Positions 25,103 to 33,177 of a stretch of 64,000 bases of DNA are shown piece by piece. Position 1 is the stretch's first letter, and the number at the start of each line of letters is the position of its first letter. The stretch covers positions 310,001-374,000 of the forward strand of contig CAWBTU010000004.1 in NCBI GenBank assembly GCA_963791805.1, read 5' to 3'. The stretch is from JACMJL01 sp963791805. GTDB lineage: Bacteria; Bacillota; Clostridia; Clostridiales; Clostridiaceae. The translations under genes were made by a program, and so were the position numbers. A model generated the notes under the pieces. It made no database searches. It was not told where the DNA came from and was given only the letters and a program-made list of their open reading frames with translations.

Positions 25103-26923
25103 TTACAGCAACCCACATTCTTTTAAAAAAGGTGAGGGTTCTTTTTTTACCCCATTAAAAGAATTATTATAGTATATCCACAAATTTTCCATTGTCCTTG
25201 TAATTGCTACATAGAAAAGTCTTCTTTCTTCCTCAATATTTATGTAGCTATCTTTAGAATATGGAATATTATCGAAATTGCAATTTATAATAAATATATT
25301 TTTAAACTCCATCCCTTTTACTCCATGTATAGTACTTAATGTTACTCCCGTTTTTTTAACTTTATTATTATTTAACTGCTGATTCACATTATTAATATGT
25401 ACTAGAAATTCTTCCTTTGTCTGAAAATTGATACCGATGCGAACAAAACTATCTTTTATTGAATTCATATTTTCAACTTGATTTTTATTTTCTGTGCAAT
25501 ATTTAACCACATAACTATGATATGATAATTCCAGATTTATATACCTAATACTTTCAACTATATTGTACTTTCTAATGTTGTTTATTTGCTTTTTTAATTG
25601 TTTAATTACTTTTATTTGTGTAACGGAAATATCATCTAAACTGCAGATATAGCTAAATACATCTTGTTTTATATTATTACGTTTTAATTTTTCTAAATTA
25701 AGTTTACTAATATACCTAAAAGGTTTATTTATTATCCTTAGGAAGCTTTCTTTATCAGTATTGTCAATACTTAACTTAATATATGCTATCAAATCTTTGC
25801 ATATAAAATGCTCATATATATTAAATTCTTTATCTAAAAGATTAAATGCAATATTCTTTCTAACAAGCACATCTATCAGCATAGAAGACTCTCTGTTTGT
25901 TCTATAAATAATTGCACTCTCTTCAAGATTCTCTATTTTCTCCTTGGCTAAATTTAATAGAGTGGATGAAATAGTTTCTGCTTCCTCATCTTCATCCATA
26001 CATGAAATCACATTAATTTTTGTGGAATAATTTTTAAATGAATTTATCTTTTTATCGTTTCTGTTAAAATTATTAATTATTAATTTATTAGATATATCTA
26101 CAATGTTTTTAGGACTCCTATAATTAACTTTTAAGTATAGCACTGTACTATTAGTAAATATTTTGTTAAATTCTACCATATACTTTGGTTTCGATCCTCT
26201 AAATCCATAGATACTTTGATCCTCATCACCTACAGCAAAAATTGAATTTCTGTAATTTAATAATTTCAGTATTTCAATCTGTAGATCATCACAATCTTGA
26301 AATTCATCTACAAGAACATACTGAAACTTTTCTCTAAAGAATTCTAAAGATTCTTTATTACTATTTAATAGTTTTTTACATTCTATTTGCAAATCATCAA
26401 AATCAATTATCATATTCTTTTCTTTATAATTCTCATATTCTTTTAGGCAATGCAAAAAAACATTTCTATCAATACTCGGCTTAAAATCTTCTTTAGTATG
26501 GTTTGATGTCTTGAAGCATGAAATATTATTAATGGTTTCTTTAATTTTTTCTTCGCTTATTTCATCAAGATAAGTCAAAAGAACATTTTTTATTAAATGG
26601 TAAACTTCAGCTTCATCTATTATTTTTATCTCAGAATTATATTTTCTAAGCATTTTGTAAAAAAGGCTATGCATTGTACCAAAATAAGGAGTATCTTTGC
26701 TTTTATAGATTCTTATATACCTGTTTTTCATATTTTCTGCAGCAGCTTTAGTAAAAGTTATTACAATTATATTTTCTGGGTTTACATTTAGTTCATTTAT
26801 TAAATATATTATTCTATTAATTATTACTGTTGTTTTTCCAGAACCCGGAGATGCAACAATTAACGTGTTTACACTATTAGTTCTAACAGCTTTTTCTTGG
26901 CAAACATCTAAAGCGTAATTCAT
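25103..26923 (-). CDS. UvrD/Rep-type (SF1A) ATP-dependent DNA helicase
   Basis: A 606-residue 3'-5' helicase. Motifs in order: Q-motif region QEKAVRTNSVNTLIVASPGSGKTTVI (Walker A), TFTKAAAENMKNRY (Ia), VDEFQDCDDLQ (II), GDEDQSIYGFRGSKP (III), VNYRSPKNIV (IV), LSTIHGVKGMEFKNIFI (V) and RRLFYVAITRTMENLWIYY (VI). It is shorter than PcrA/UvrD (~720-750) and lacks their C-terminal extension. Start is ATG at 26923, nine bases after GGAG; the frame stays open to 27040 but without a ribosome-binding site, and the helicase fold begins here. Role in repair or conflict resolution is inferred from family. Confidence 0.9.
   Translation of the reverse strand: MNYALDVCQEKAVRTNSVNTLIVASPGSGKTTVIINRIIYLINELNVNPENIIVITFTKAAAENMKNRYIRIYKSKDTPYFGTMHSLFYKMLRKYNSEIKIIDEAEVYHLIKNVLLTYLDEISEEKIKETINNISCFKTSNHTKEDFKPSIDRNVFLHCLKEYENYKEKNMIIDFDDLQIECKKLLNSNKESLEFFREKFQYVLVDEFQDCDDLQIEILKLLNYRNSIFAVGDEDQSIYGFRGSKPKYMVEFNKIFTNSTVLYLKVNYRSPKNIVDISNKLIINNFNRNDKKINSFKNYSTKINVISCMDEDEEAETISSTLLNLAKEKIENLEESAIIYRTNRESSMLIDVLVRKNIAFNLLDKEFNIYEHFICKDLIAYIKLSIDNTDKESFLRIINKPFRYISKLNLEKLKRNNIKQDVFSYICSLDDISVTQIKVIKQLKKQINNIRKYNIVESIRYINLELSYHSYVVKYCTENKNQVENMNSIKDSFVRIGINFQTKEEFLVHINNVNQQLNNNKVKKTGVTLSTIHGVKGMEFKNIFIINCNFDNIPYSKDSYINIEEERRLFYVAITRTMENLWIYYNNSFNGVKKEPSPFLKECGLL
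25108..25149 (+). terminator. Terminator of the gene at 24540
   Basis: AACCC (25110-25114) pairs with GGGTT (25136-25140), with additional imperfect pairing inside and T7 following on the + strand. It overlaps the 3' end of the convergent helicase gene. Confidence 0.6.
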
Positions 26924-27107
26924 GGATAATAACTCCATTCTAGTTGAATTTGAGACTATTAAATTTCTTTGGCAACTATAATTTTTGACATTAAATGAAA
27001 ATATTATTCCTTTTAGTTTTCTTATAAAAGGTAAGTGCAAATTTATGATAGATTAGGTACTACATTAACCTCATCTTTAGTATTTATATAATATGTACAA
27101 ACTTTTT

Positions 27108-27114
27108 AAGGAGG
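27108..27114 (+). promoter_or_regulatory. Strong ribosome-binding site without a standard start codon
   Basis: AAGGAGG is followed after six bases by ATT (27121), then ATA, ATA. No ATG, GTG or TTG lies within the next 45 bases of the reading frame. This site decides the unusual start of the lipoprotein gene. Confidence 0.6.
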
Positions 27115-27120
27115 TAATTT

Positions 27121-27552
27121 ATTATAATAGATAAATTAAAAGTAGTAATTCCTGCTGTTTTATTATTGTTTTTTCTCTTGATTTTCGGTATAGGTTGTCA
27201 TGGTAAATCTAATACTATTAGTTCCGAAACAAGTGAAGCAAGTTTTCAAAGCTTACATAAAACTATTACTGCTGGCAGTTTTAAAATGGCCTATAAACGT
27301 TTCGAAGGCACTGAAAATATTACTATTAATGCGAATAAGAAGAATAAATTTAGAATTAAATATAATTCTAAAATAAAAGATGGGATTCTTAGTATTGTAA
27401 TAAATGACCCCTATGGAACTACAATTTCTACACTACCAGTGAATAAAAAAGGTACAATAAAGTTTTCCGCAAAGGGAAATGGTAGAATTACTATACTTGT
27501 TACAGGTAGAAATACCTCAGGGTCATTTAAGATATCCTGGAAAAAGTACTAA
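27121..27552 (+). CDS. Putative lipoprotein with apparent AUU/AUA start
   Basis: A ~143-residue secreted protein of unknown function. Read from ATT at 27121 the N-terminus has the full layout of a lipoprotein signal: a basic n-region (IIDKLK), a hydrophobic core (VVIPAVLLLFFLLIF) and the lipobox GIGC before HGKSN. The first standard start codon in frame, TTG at 27166, would remove the basic region and leave no ribosome-binding site. The mature part is strand-rich and basic (NITINANKKNKFRIKYNSKIKDG), perhaps a small beta-sandwich. It ends in a strong terminator. An unnoticed base error at the start codon is the main alternative. Confidence 0.68.
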   Translation: MIIDKLKVVIPAVLLLFFLLIFGIGCHGKSNTISSETSEASFQSLHKTITAGSFKMAYKRFEGTENITINANKKNKFRIKYNSKIKDGILSIVINDPYGTTISTLPVNKKGTIKFSAKGNGRITILVTGRNTSGSFKISWKKY

Positions 27553-27555
27553 CTT

Positions 27556-27586
27556 AAAAAGGTTCTTGTCAATCAAGAACCTTTTT
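27556..27586. terminator. Bidirectional intrinsic terminator
   Basis: A 13-bp perfect stem AAAAAGGTTCTTG with a five-base loop and T run on both strands, between the convergent lipoprotein gene and the duplicated-domain secreted protein gene. Confidence 0.92.
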
Positions 27587-27597
27587 GCTTTATATAT

Positions 27598-28302
27598 TTA
27601 GCTTTCTTTTGCTGATTTAAAAGTTCCATCCCAGAATTGAACTTTATTTTTCATTTCTGAAATAATAGTATCAGCCTTATCCTTTGTAATTTTCCCTTCT
27701 TCAACAGCTTTATTAATTTCAGCTGTTCCCTCTTGAATAAGTAAATTTTTTACTTCTTTCTCTGAATATCCTTTTGCTTTAGCCAAATCAAAGAATGTTT
27801 TTCCATCTTTTTTTGCATCAGAAATATCTTGCTCGGTAATTCCTAACTTTTGAAGAATATTAAAGTGTTTCTTCTCTCGATTATCAATATTAAGATTTCC
27901 ATCCCATCCTTGTATTTCAGCTGTCCTTTTATTAAGAATATCAGTAGCTTTTTCTTTAGTTAGTTTTCCTTTTTCAACTTCTGTATTTAAGGAATTTAAA
28001 GTTTCTTGAATAATTATTTTCTTAACTTGCTCCTCCGTAAACCCTTTAGATTTTGTTAAGTCAAAGAATGATTTCCCATCCTTTCTAGCATCCACCACTT
28101 CTTTTTCTGTTAGCTTTAACTTTTTTAATACTTGGCTAGATTCATAAAAACTATGTTTATTACCTTTCCCATTATGTTTTTGAGTCTGTTGTGTTTGATT
28201 GGATTTTTCTGTTGTACTATTAGTAGCTGCAAAGATTGGTGTACTTACTGATATTGATAGCACCAAAGCTATCAAAGCTGTTTTTGTTGTGATTTTTTCC
28301 AT
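27598..28302 (-). CDS. Secreted protein with a duplicated helical domain
   Basis: A 234-residue exported protein. A signal peptide covers about residues 1-26 (hydrophobic core TALIALVLSISVS, cleavage near FAA). A Gln/Lys/Asn-rich linker follows, then two copies of a ~75-residue domain at about 58-132 and 148-226. Each copy runs: KLKLTEKEVVDARKDGKSFF or KLGITEQDISDAKKDGKTFF, then DL-K-KG-(S/T)E-(Q/E)VK, an I(I/L)IQE helix, an E-GK(L/I)TK-KA helix and a final WDG. Family not recognised; it may bind the wall or act as an exported chaperone-like helix bundle. ATG at 28302 follows GGAGG. Confidence 0.75.
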   Translation of the reverse strand: MEKITTKTALIALVLSISVSTPIFAATNSTTEKSNQTQQTQKHNGKGNKHSFYESSQVLKKLKLTEKEVVDARKDGKSFFDLTKSKGFTEEQVKKIIIQETLNSLNTEVEKGKLTKEKATDILNKRTAEIQGWDGNLNIDNREKKHFNILQKLGITEQDISDAKKDGKTFFDLAKAKGYSEKEVKNLLIQEGTAEINKAVEEGKITKDKADTIISEMKNKVQFWDGTFKSAKES

Positions 28303-28393
28303 AAAATTAATACCTCCATTTATTTATTCTATAAATAGTGTTTCCATAATTTATAAAAATAAAATAAACAAAATATTAAATATTTTTTATGGA

Positions 28394-28419
28394 CAAAAAA
28401 AGTGGCAAAAGCCACTTTT
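28394..28419 (-). terminator. Intrinsic terminator of ndk
   Basis: GTGGC (28402-28406) and GCCAC (28411-28415) extended by A/T pairs, followed by T7 on the minus strand, at the end of ndk. Confidence 0.88.
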
Positions 28420-28822
28420 AAATTTCTGGAAACCATATTTTTATTTCTCTTTCAGCATTTTCAATACTATCTGAAGCGTGAACTAAATTTCTAGTTTTAT
28501 CATTGGAATATTTCCCTCGTATGCTTGCTAAGTCTGCAACTAATGGATTTTTATCACCATTAACATGCCTTACAACTTCTACTGCATCATTTCCAGACAA
28601 AATTATAGCACATATTCTTTCTTCAGTTATGTAACCAATCAATTCATCAAAATAACTTCTTCCTTTATGCTCTTCATAATGAGTTTCAGCAACATCTTTA
28701 CTTGCTCTAAGCATTTTAAAAGCTGTAATTTCGAGTCCCTTTTCTTCATAAATACTTACTATGTTCCCAATCAGTTTTCTTTCTACTCCATCAGGTTTAA
28801 TTAAAACTAATGTTCTATCCAT
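28418..28822 (-). CDS. ndk: Nucleoside-diphosphate kinase
   Basis: Transfers the gamma-phosphate between nucleoside triphosphates and diphosphates through a phospho-His intermediate. The 134-residue protein has the N-terminal RTLVLIKPDGVER, the Arg/Tyr region HYEEHKGRSYFDEL, GDKNP-like phosphate loop region and the active-site His in NLVHASDS, near residue 115. ATG at 28822 follows AAGGA. It is followed upstream on the same strand by a small Cys-rich protein gene 21 bp away. Confidence 0.97.
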   Translation of the reverse strand: MDRTLVLIKPDGVERKLIGNIVSIYEEKGLEITAFKMLRASKDVAETHYEEHKGRSYFDELIGYITEERICAIILSGNDAVEVVRHVNGDKNPLVADLASIRGKYSNDKTRNLVHASDSIENAEREIKIWFPEI

Positions 28823-28843
28823 TCTTACACATCCTTACAAAAG

Positions 28844-29062
28844 TTAATCAAATTCTTCTTTGTAAACTTTCGGAAATGGTGAAAACTCTGCTTCTTCCTC
28901 TTTCAAATAATCAAATTGATAATCCTTAATATTGGGCTTTTTTAATAATGAGGGGTTTTTAAAAGGGCATGATTCTTCCTCATCCTCAAGTTTATAAAAA
29001 GGACATTCTTCAAAACATTCGATTTTTTCTTCATCAGTTGATAAAAATGTACAATTTTTCAT
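28844..29062 (-). CDS. Small cysteine-containing acidic protein
   Basis: A 72-residue soluble protein with four Cys in the first half (MKNCTF, IECFEECPFYK, ESCPFKNP) spaced in a way that could bind one metal ion or an iron-sulfur cluster, and a very acidic C-terminus. Function is unknown; such short CPF-containing proteins recur in clostridia. The start is ATG at 29062, after GGGGTG; longer in-frame starts up to 29107 lack a ribosome-binding site. It may be cotranscribed with ndk. Confidence 0.65.
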   Translation of the reverse strand: MKNCTFLSTDEEKIECFEECPFYKLEDEEESCPFKNPSLLKKPNIKDYQFDYLKEEEAEFSPFPKVYKEEFD

Positions 29063-29228
29063 AGCGACACCCCACATTATTATAGATGTAATACCATTAT
29101 AAAGCAATTTTGAAAAAAAAGAAGTGTTTTTTTACAAATTATCAATATTTTCAAACATTTCATAATTAGTTCATATAAATATTACACTATAATAACAAGT
29201 TTATGAACAAAATCAGCTTAATTTGTAT

Positions 29229-29846
29229 TTAATATCCTAATTCTTCATTAATTATAATAATTTTTATATCTGATAAATTGGGTTTCCTTCTTAGAACTGA
29301 ATATGCCTTGCAGATTCTTGTCATTGAATTACAATCCATGCAATATCCTGTTTTAGTACAAGGATTAGTTGTGTTAAGTCTTTGATTGTTCTTTGGTGCT
29401 GCTTCTTTCTTAATTCTTTTAAAAGCATCATTTTCGTCTTTACATATTTTATTAATTCCAATAGTAACAATAACTTTTTTAGGTCCAAAAATCATAGCAG
29501 AAACTCTATTTCCAACCCCATCTACATTAACTAATTCTCCATTCATGGTGACTGCGTTGCTACTACACAAAAAAATATCGCTGGTAAGTTGTTGCCTCAT
29601 AATCTCCATTTTTTCTTCAATACTTAAGTCCTTCGCATTATGATCTAATAATATTCCACCTTTTTCAATAATCTCATTGAAAATATCCAAGGCTTTAATT
29701 GTCATAGATCCACCAATGCCAACTTTGTCTCCACTGTTAATGTTACTTAATATAAACTTTGATGCATCTAATTTTGTTTTACAACACACAGTTTCGAATC
29801 CATTTCTATTCAAATTTTCTAGTAACTCTTCTATTATTTTAAACAC
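29229..29846 (-). CDS. LUD domain protein (lactate utilization, LutC/DUF162-like)
   Basis: A 205-residue protein of the LUD/DUF162 family. Landmarks are GDKVGIGGSMTIKALDIFN, SSNAVTMNGELVNVDGVGNRVSAMIFGPKKVIVTIG (in two parts) and a Cys cluster CTKTGYCMDCNSMTRIC. That cluster is typical of the stand-alone DUF162 proteins of anaerobes, not of LutC itself. Its reaction is not established. The first start is GTG at 29846, but GTG lies within the AGGGGTG ribosome-binding site; initiation at an ATA three or four codons later would have better spacing. This remains uncertain. Confidence 0.82.
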   Translation of the reverse strand: MFKIIEELLENLNRNGFETVCCKTKLDASKFILSNINSGDKVGIGGSMTIKALDIFNEIIEKGGILLDHNAKDLSIEEKMEIMRQQLTSDIFLCSSNAVTMNGELVNVDGVGNRVSAMIFGPKKVIVTIGINKICKDENDAFKRIKKEAAPKNNQRLNTTNPCTKTGYCMDCNSMTRICKAYSVLRRKPNLSDIKIIIINEELGY

Positions 29847-29933
29847 CCCTAATCTAATTATTTAATATTTATATTTTTTTAGGGCATACTATATTCAAAC
29901 AGGATTTATTAATTTTATTTTAGGAGGGAAATT

Positions 29934-30278
29934 ATGTTCGTTACAAATATATTTTTATCCCGCATTTTTTTCATTGCTACAATAATCTGTTTAATTCTTT
30001 CTCTATATTTTAAAATAATTGTTATTAAAACATCCCCCGGAAACAGGGATAGAAATAGGATAATAGGTAATATGAAAGACCCTATGACTTGGAGAGAAAA
30101 GAATACTACTCTTTCATATATTCTTATTATCTGGTCCATTGTTTCTTTATGCCTATTTGCTTATCTAAAATTTTTCAATGCTCCCAAAATAATTTCTATA
30201 GTTTACCTTTTTATTTATCTTGCAGCAGTTACAGTTTCAATACTTTACTTTGTTCTACGAAAAAAAGTGGTTTCCTAA
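29934..30278 (+). CDS. Small membrane protein of unknown function
   Basis: A 114-residue protein with three predicted membrane segments (about 8-30, 59-79 and 85-107) and a polar loop containing GNRDRNRIIGNMKDPMTWREKN. No named family recognised. ATG at 29934 is well placed after AGGAGG. The 3' end overlaps the convergent Nudix gene by four bases. Confidence 0.72.
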   Translation: MFVTNIFLSRIFFIATIICLILSLYFKIIVIKTSPGNRDRNRIIGNMKDPMTWREKNTTLSYILIIWSIVSLCLFAYLKFFNAPKIISIVYLFIYLAAVTVSILYFVLRKKVVS

Positions 30279-30883
30279 CCTCCATTTTTCAATAAATCAG
30301 TAAATCTTTTAACAATCATTGCGGTGAAACCCCAAATTACATAATCCTCATATTGGTAAAAAAATTGTTTAATTTGTCCTTTATGAAATTTATAATTTTC
30401 TCCACCTCTAATAAAATGATATGGAAAGCTTTCATCCATTTGTGGTTTGATTGTAACCTCATAACACAATGGTTCATTTTCTAAAAAAAACTTCAAGGGA
30501 ACCCAAAATATATGATCTACTTCATCAGAATTTGGCTTTACTATTTCTGTTTTCAATTTGCTAACAAAGGAATACATAATTGAATTATATGGACTTATAT
30601 AGTAGTCCATTTCACCTAAAAATTCCATATCTTCATCCTTCAAATTTAGTTCCTCTTTAGTCTCTCTAATAGCAGCAAAAAAAGGTTCTTCATTTTTTTC
30701 TATTTTGCCGCCAGGAAGGCATATATCTCCCGGCTGATGTTTTAAATTAAGTGCTCTAACTTCAAAGCATAAATACAGCTCTCCATTTTCCTCCTTTATT
30801 AAAAACATTACTGAACTTTTTCTATACTCCCCTATCATTTTTCCTTTTCGATTTTTAAATTTTTCTTCAATATCAGATAGCAT
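30275..30883 (-). CDS. Nudix hydrolase, CoA pyrophosphatase-like (NudL/YeaB group)
   Basis: A 202-residue enzyme with a Nudix box at about residues 58-80, GGKIEKNEEPFFAAIRETKEEL, which fits Gx5Ex7REUxEE. Just before it QPGDICLPGG matches the UPF0035 signature of CoA and acyl-CoA diphosphatases. The terminal Gly of the box is replaced (EELNL). It probably removes oxidised or excess CoA derivatives. ATG at 30883 follows GGAAGGATGAGG. It is a single-gene unit facing the carboxypeptidase gene. Confidence 0.87.
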   Translation of the reverse strand: MLSDIEEKFKNRKGKMIGEYRKSSVMFLIKEENGELYLCFEVRALNLKHQPGDICLPGGKIEKNEEPFFAAIRETKEELNLKDEDMEFLGEMDYYISPYNSIMYSFVSKLKTEIVKPNSDEVDHIFWVPLKFFLENEPLCYEVTIKPQMDESFPYHFIRGGENYKFHKGQIKQFFYQYEDYVIWGFTAMIVKRFTDLLKNGG

Positions 30884-30975
30884 ACCCTCATCCTTCCATA
30901 ACTTGGTGTTAATTGTAATTATATTATATTAGTGCTATACTTATTATATCAAATATTTTTTATGGAGAGATGATT

Positions 30976-32244
30976 TTGAGATTTAAAAAAGTTTCTATTT
31001 TAATATTAGTACTACTTGGTTTTTTCTATTCTATTCATGTTCATGCAGCATCTAAACCTGAAATTGTTGGCAAGACAGCCATAACAATTGATGTGTCTAC
31101 TGGGGAAATGATTTATACAAAAGATATTGATAAGCAAATGTATCCTGCAAGTACTACAAAGCTTATGACCGCCTTACTTCTTGCAGAAAATAAAAAACAA
31201 GAAGATATTTTTACTTATAGTAAATATGCTAAAGCGCAAGAACCCTTTACAATAGATTTTAATGTGAAAACTTTAGCTGTTAATGATAGGATAAACGCTT
31301 CAGAAGCTATGGATGCAATGCTATTATGTTCAGCTAATGATATAGCATATATGATTGGTGAAAATGTAGGTAATGGAAGTTATCAGAGCTTTATTGACCT
31401 TATGAACAAAAAAGCAACCTCATTAAAATTAAAAAACACACATTTTGTTTCCTCTAATGGTTTACATGATCCTAATCATTACTCAAGTGCATATGACTTA
31501 AGTGTAATAGCAAGACAAGCCTATAAATATCCTTGGATAATGAACACTTTAATAAAAAAAGAAGGAACAATCAACAGTAAAAATGGTGTTGTTGCTAACT
31601 TTAAAAATAAAGATAAGTTATTGACTGAAAATGGGTGTATAGGCGGTAAAACTGGTTATACTACTGAAGCAGGACGTTGTTTAGTTTCATATTTTGAAAT
31701 TAATGGTAGAAAAATTGTAGGAGTTGTTCTTAAATCAGATTATGATAAAGATGATACAACAGTTTTTAAAGATATGATGAAAATAATAAATTGGAGTTAT
31801 TCTGCTGAAAGAGAACCTTTACTTCGCAAAGACAAAGAATTAAAAACCGTTACTTCCAGTTATCATTTGTTGCCTTTTAAACTTGGTCCTAAAAAAACAG
31901 TTAAGATATCACTTTCAATAAAAAGCGATGTGAATAGATATGTAAGTTCAGATAATTATGATGTAAAGTATTCTACTAACTCAATAAACCCGTGGAAGTT
32001 AAGTAAGAATACATCTGTTGGTAATGTTATTGTTACTAGCCGGGAAACATCAAAAAATTATCCATTGTATCCTTCTGTTTCAAAACATGACTTATTGAAT
32101 TCTAATAGGAGTTTCTACATAGAATTTTCTATTGTAAGCTTTATGCTTTTAATTATTATTATAGTTTTCTTCAATAAGAAAAAAAACAAAAAATATAAAC
32201 ATAAATATAGACGCAAACGTAAGTATAAGCGTAAAAGTAGATAA
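30976..32244 (+). CDS. D-alanyl-D-alanine carboxypeptidase (DacF/PBP5-like)
   Basis: Trims the terminal D-Ala of peptidoglycan stem peptides outside the membrane. The 422-residue protein has a signal peptide (core SILILVLLGFFYSI, cleaved near VHA-A) and the three active-site motifs of class S11: STTK, SAN and KTG (GGKTGYTTEAGR). The usual C-terminal beta domain follows, then an added membrane helix (FSIVSFMLLIIIIVFF) and a polybasic tail in place of the normal amphipathic anchor. TTG at 30976 lies six bases after GGAGAG; the ATG at 30970 is directly against it and less likely. Confidence 0.9.
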   Translation: MRFKKVSILILVLLGFFYSIHVHAASKPEIVGKTAITIDVSTGEMIYTKDIDKQMYPASTTKLMTALLLAENKKQEDIFTYSKYAKAQEPFTIDFNVKTLAVNDRINASEAMDAMLLCSANDIAYMIGENVGNGSYQSFIDLMNKKATSLKLKNTHFVSSNGLHDPNHYSSAYDLSVIARQAYKYPWIMNTLIKKEGTINSKNGVVANFKNKDKLLTENGCIGGKTGYTTEAGRCLVSYFEINGRKIVGVVLKSDYDKDDTTVFKDMMKIINWSYSAEREPLLRKDKELKTVTSSYHLLPFKLGPKKTVKISLSIKSDVNRYVSSDNYDVKYSTNSINPWKLSKNTSVGNVIVTSRETSKNYPLYPSVSKHDLLNSNRSFYIEFSIVSFMLLIIIIVFFNKKKNKKYKHKYRRKRKYKRKSR

Positions 32245-32255
32245 AATACAATTTT

Positions 32256-32287
32256 AATAGAGGTACTAATTTGTACCTCTATTTTTT
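32256..32287 (+). terminator. Intrinsic terminator of the carboxypeptidase gene
   Basis: AATAGAGGTAC (32256-32266) pairs with 32273-32283, six-base loop, then T6. It touches the end of the convergent CPBP gene. Confidence 0.92.
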
Positions 32288-33071
32288 ATGCGCCTTGTTC
32301 TGCTTTTTTTGTACTAATTTTATAATAAATAAAGAATATGAAAATAAATATTATACCTCCACCTATTCCAAATTGATCTGTGTACTGTTGATATACATTA
32401 AATAAATGTGGCATTATTATTACTCCAGAAATATTGAATGTTATATGACCAATAATTGTTGCAATTATTGATCCAGTCCAGATATAAATAAATCCAAGAA
32501 TTATACCAAAAATTCCTGCATAAATGGACTGTACTGTGTTAAAATGATAAATTCCAAAGATTACACCTTGAAGAATAATAGCAGCATTCACATTAATTTT
32601 ATTTTTCAAATCATTTAATATTATTCCTCTAAAAAGAATTTCTTCAAAAATTGGAATAAATAATGTTACACAAACTAATGAAAATTTATTGCTGACTTCT
32701 TTTGACATGGTATTATTAACAGAATTGTAATCTGCAAAACATTTCATTATATCTGAAATAGCCATCTGTACTGTAGCTACTAAACAAACAATCATAATAA
32801 CTATAAGAATTGCCTGTTTAATTTTTATTCTTTTAAACCTACAGTATTCAATTATTTTTATCTTTCTAGACTTTAGTATTAACCAGTAAAATGCAAATGA
32901 TACTATGGCTGAGGGTAAGAGTATAGGAACTGCTAGATTAATCAAGTTTTCTGATTTCACACCAAAAAACAATGCAATTAACGATGCAACGATCATAAAC
33001 TTAACTTGATAAATGAAGTATATTATCAGGTACAGTAATATATATCCTGATGTTCTAACAAATGATTTCAT
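32286..33071 (-). CDS. CPBP family intramembrane metalloprotease
   Basis: A 261-residue protein with about eight membrane segments. The three conserved motifs of the CPBP (Abi/CAAX-like) family are intact: EEILFRGI (EExxxR), FGIYHF (FxxxH) and GHITFN (HxxxN-like). Family members process prenylated or lantibiotic peptides or act as immunity proteins; here no peptide gene is adjacent, so the substrate is unknown. ATG at 33071 follows AAAGGA. Confidence 0.87.
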   Translation of the reverse strand: MKSFVRTSGYILLYLIIYFIYQVKFMIVASLIALFFGVKSENLINLAVPILLPSAIVSFAFYWLILKSRKIKIIEYCRFKRIKIKQAILIVIMIVCLVATVQMAISDIMKCFADYNSVNNTMSKEVSNKFSLVCVTLFIPIFEEILFRGIILNDLKNKINVNAAIILQGVIFGIYHFNTVQSIYAGIFGIILGFIYIWTGSIIATIIGHITFNISGVIIMPHLFNVYQQYTDQFGIGGGIIFIFIFFIYYKISTKKAEQGA

Positions 33072-33142
33072 ATTGAGTTCCTTTCAGATTAACTATTAGC
33101 TACATAATTAATCTTAGAAGATTAATTACTTAATGTCAATAA

Positions 33143-33170
33143 AATAGCCTACTATTTTATAGTAGGCTTT
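33143..33170 (-). terminator. Intrinsic terminator of the aminopeptidase gene
   Basis: AGCCTACTAT and ATAGTAGGCT form a ten-base stem with a TTT loop; on the minus strand TATTTTATT follows. Confidence 0.8.
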
Positions 33171-33177
33171 ACATTAT

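Noticed and set aside
32286..33071. Bacteriocin processing or immunity locus around the CPBP protease
   Set aside because: No small precursor gene or ABC exporter is adjacent; the neighbours are housekeeping genes.
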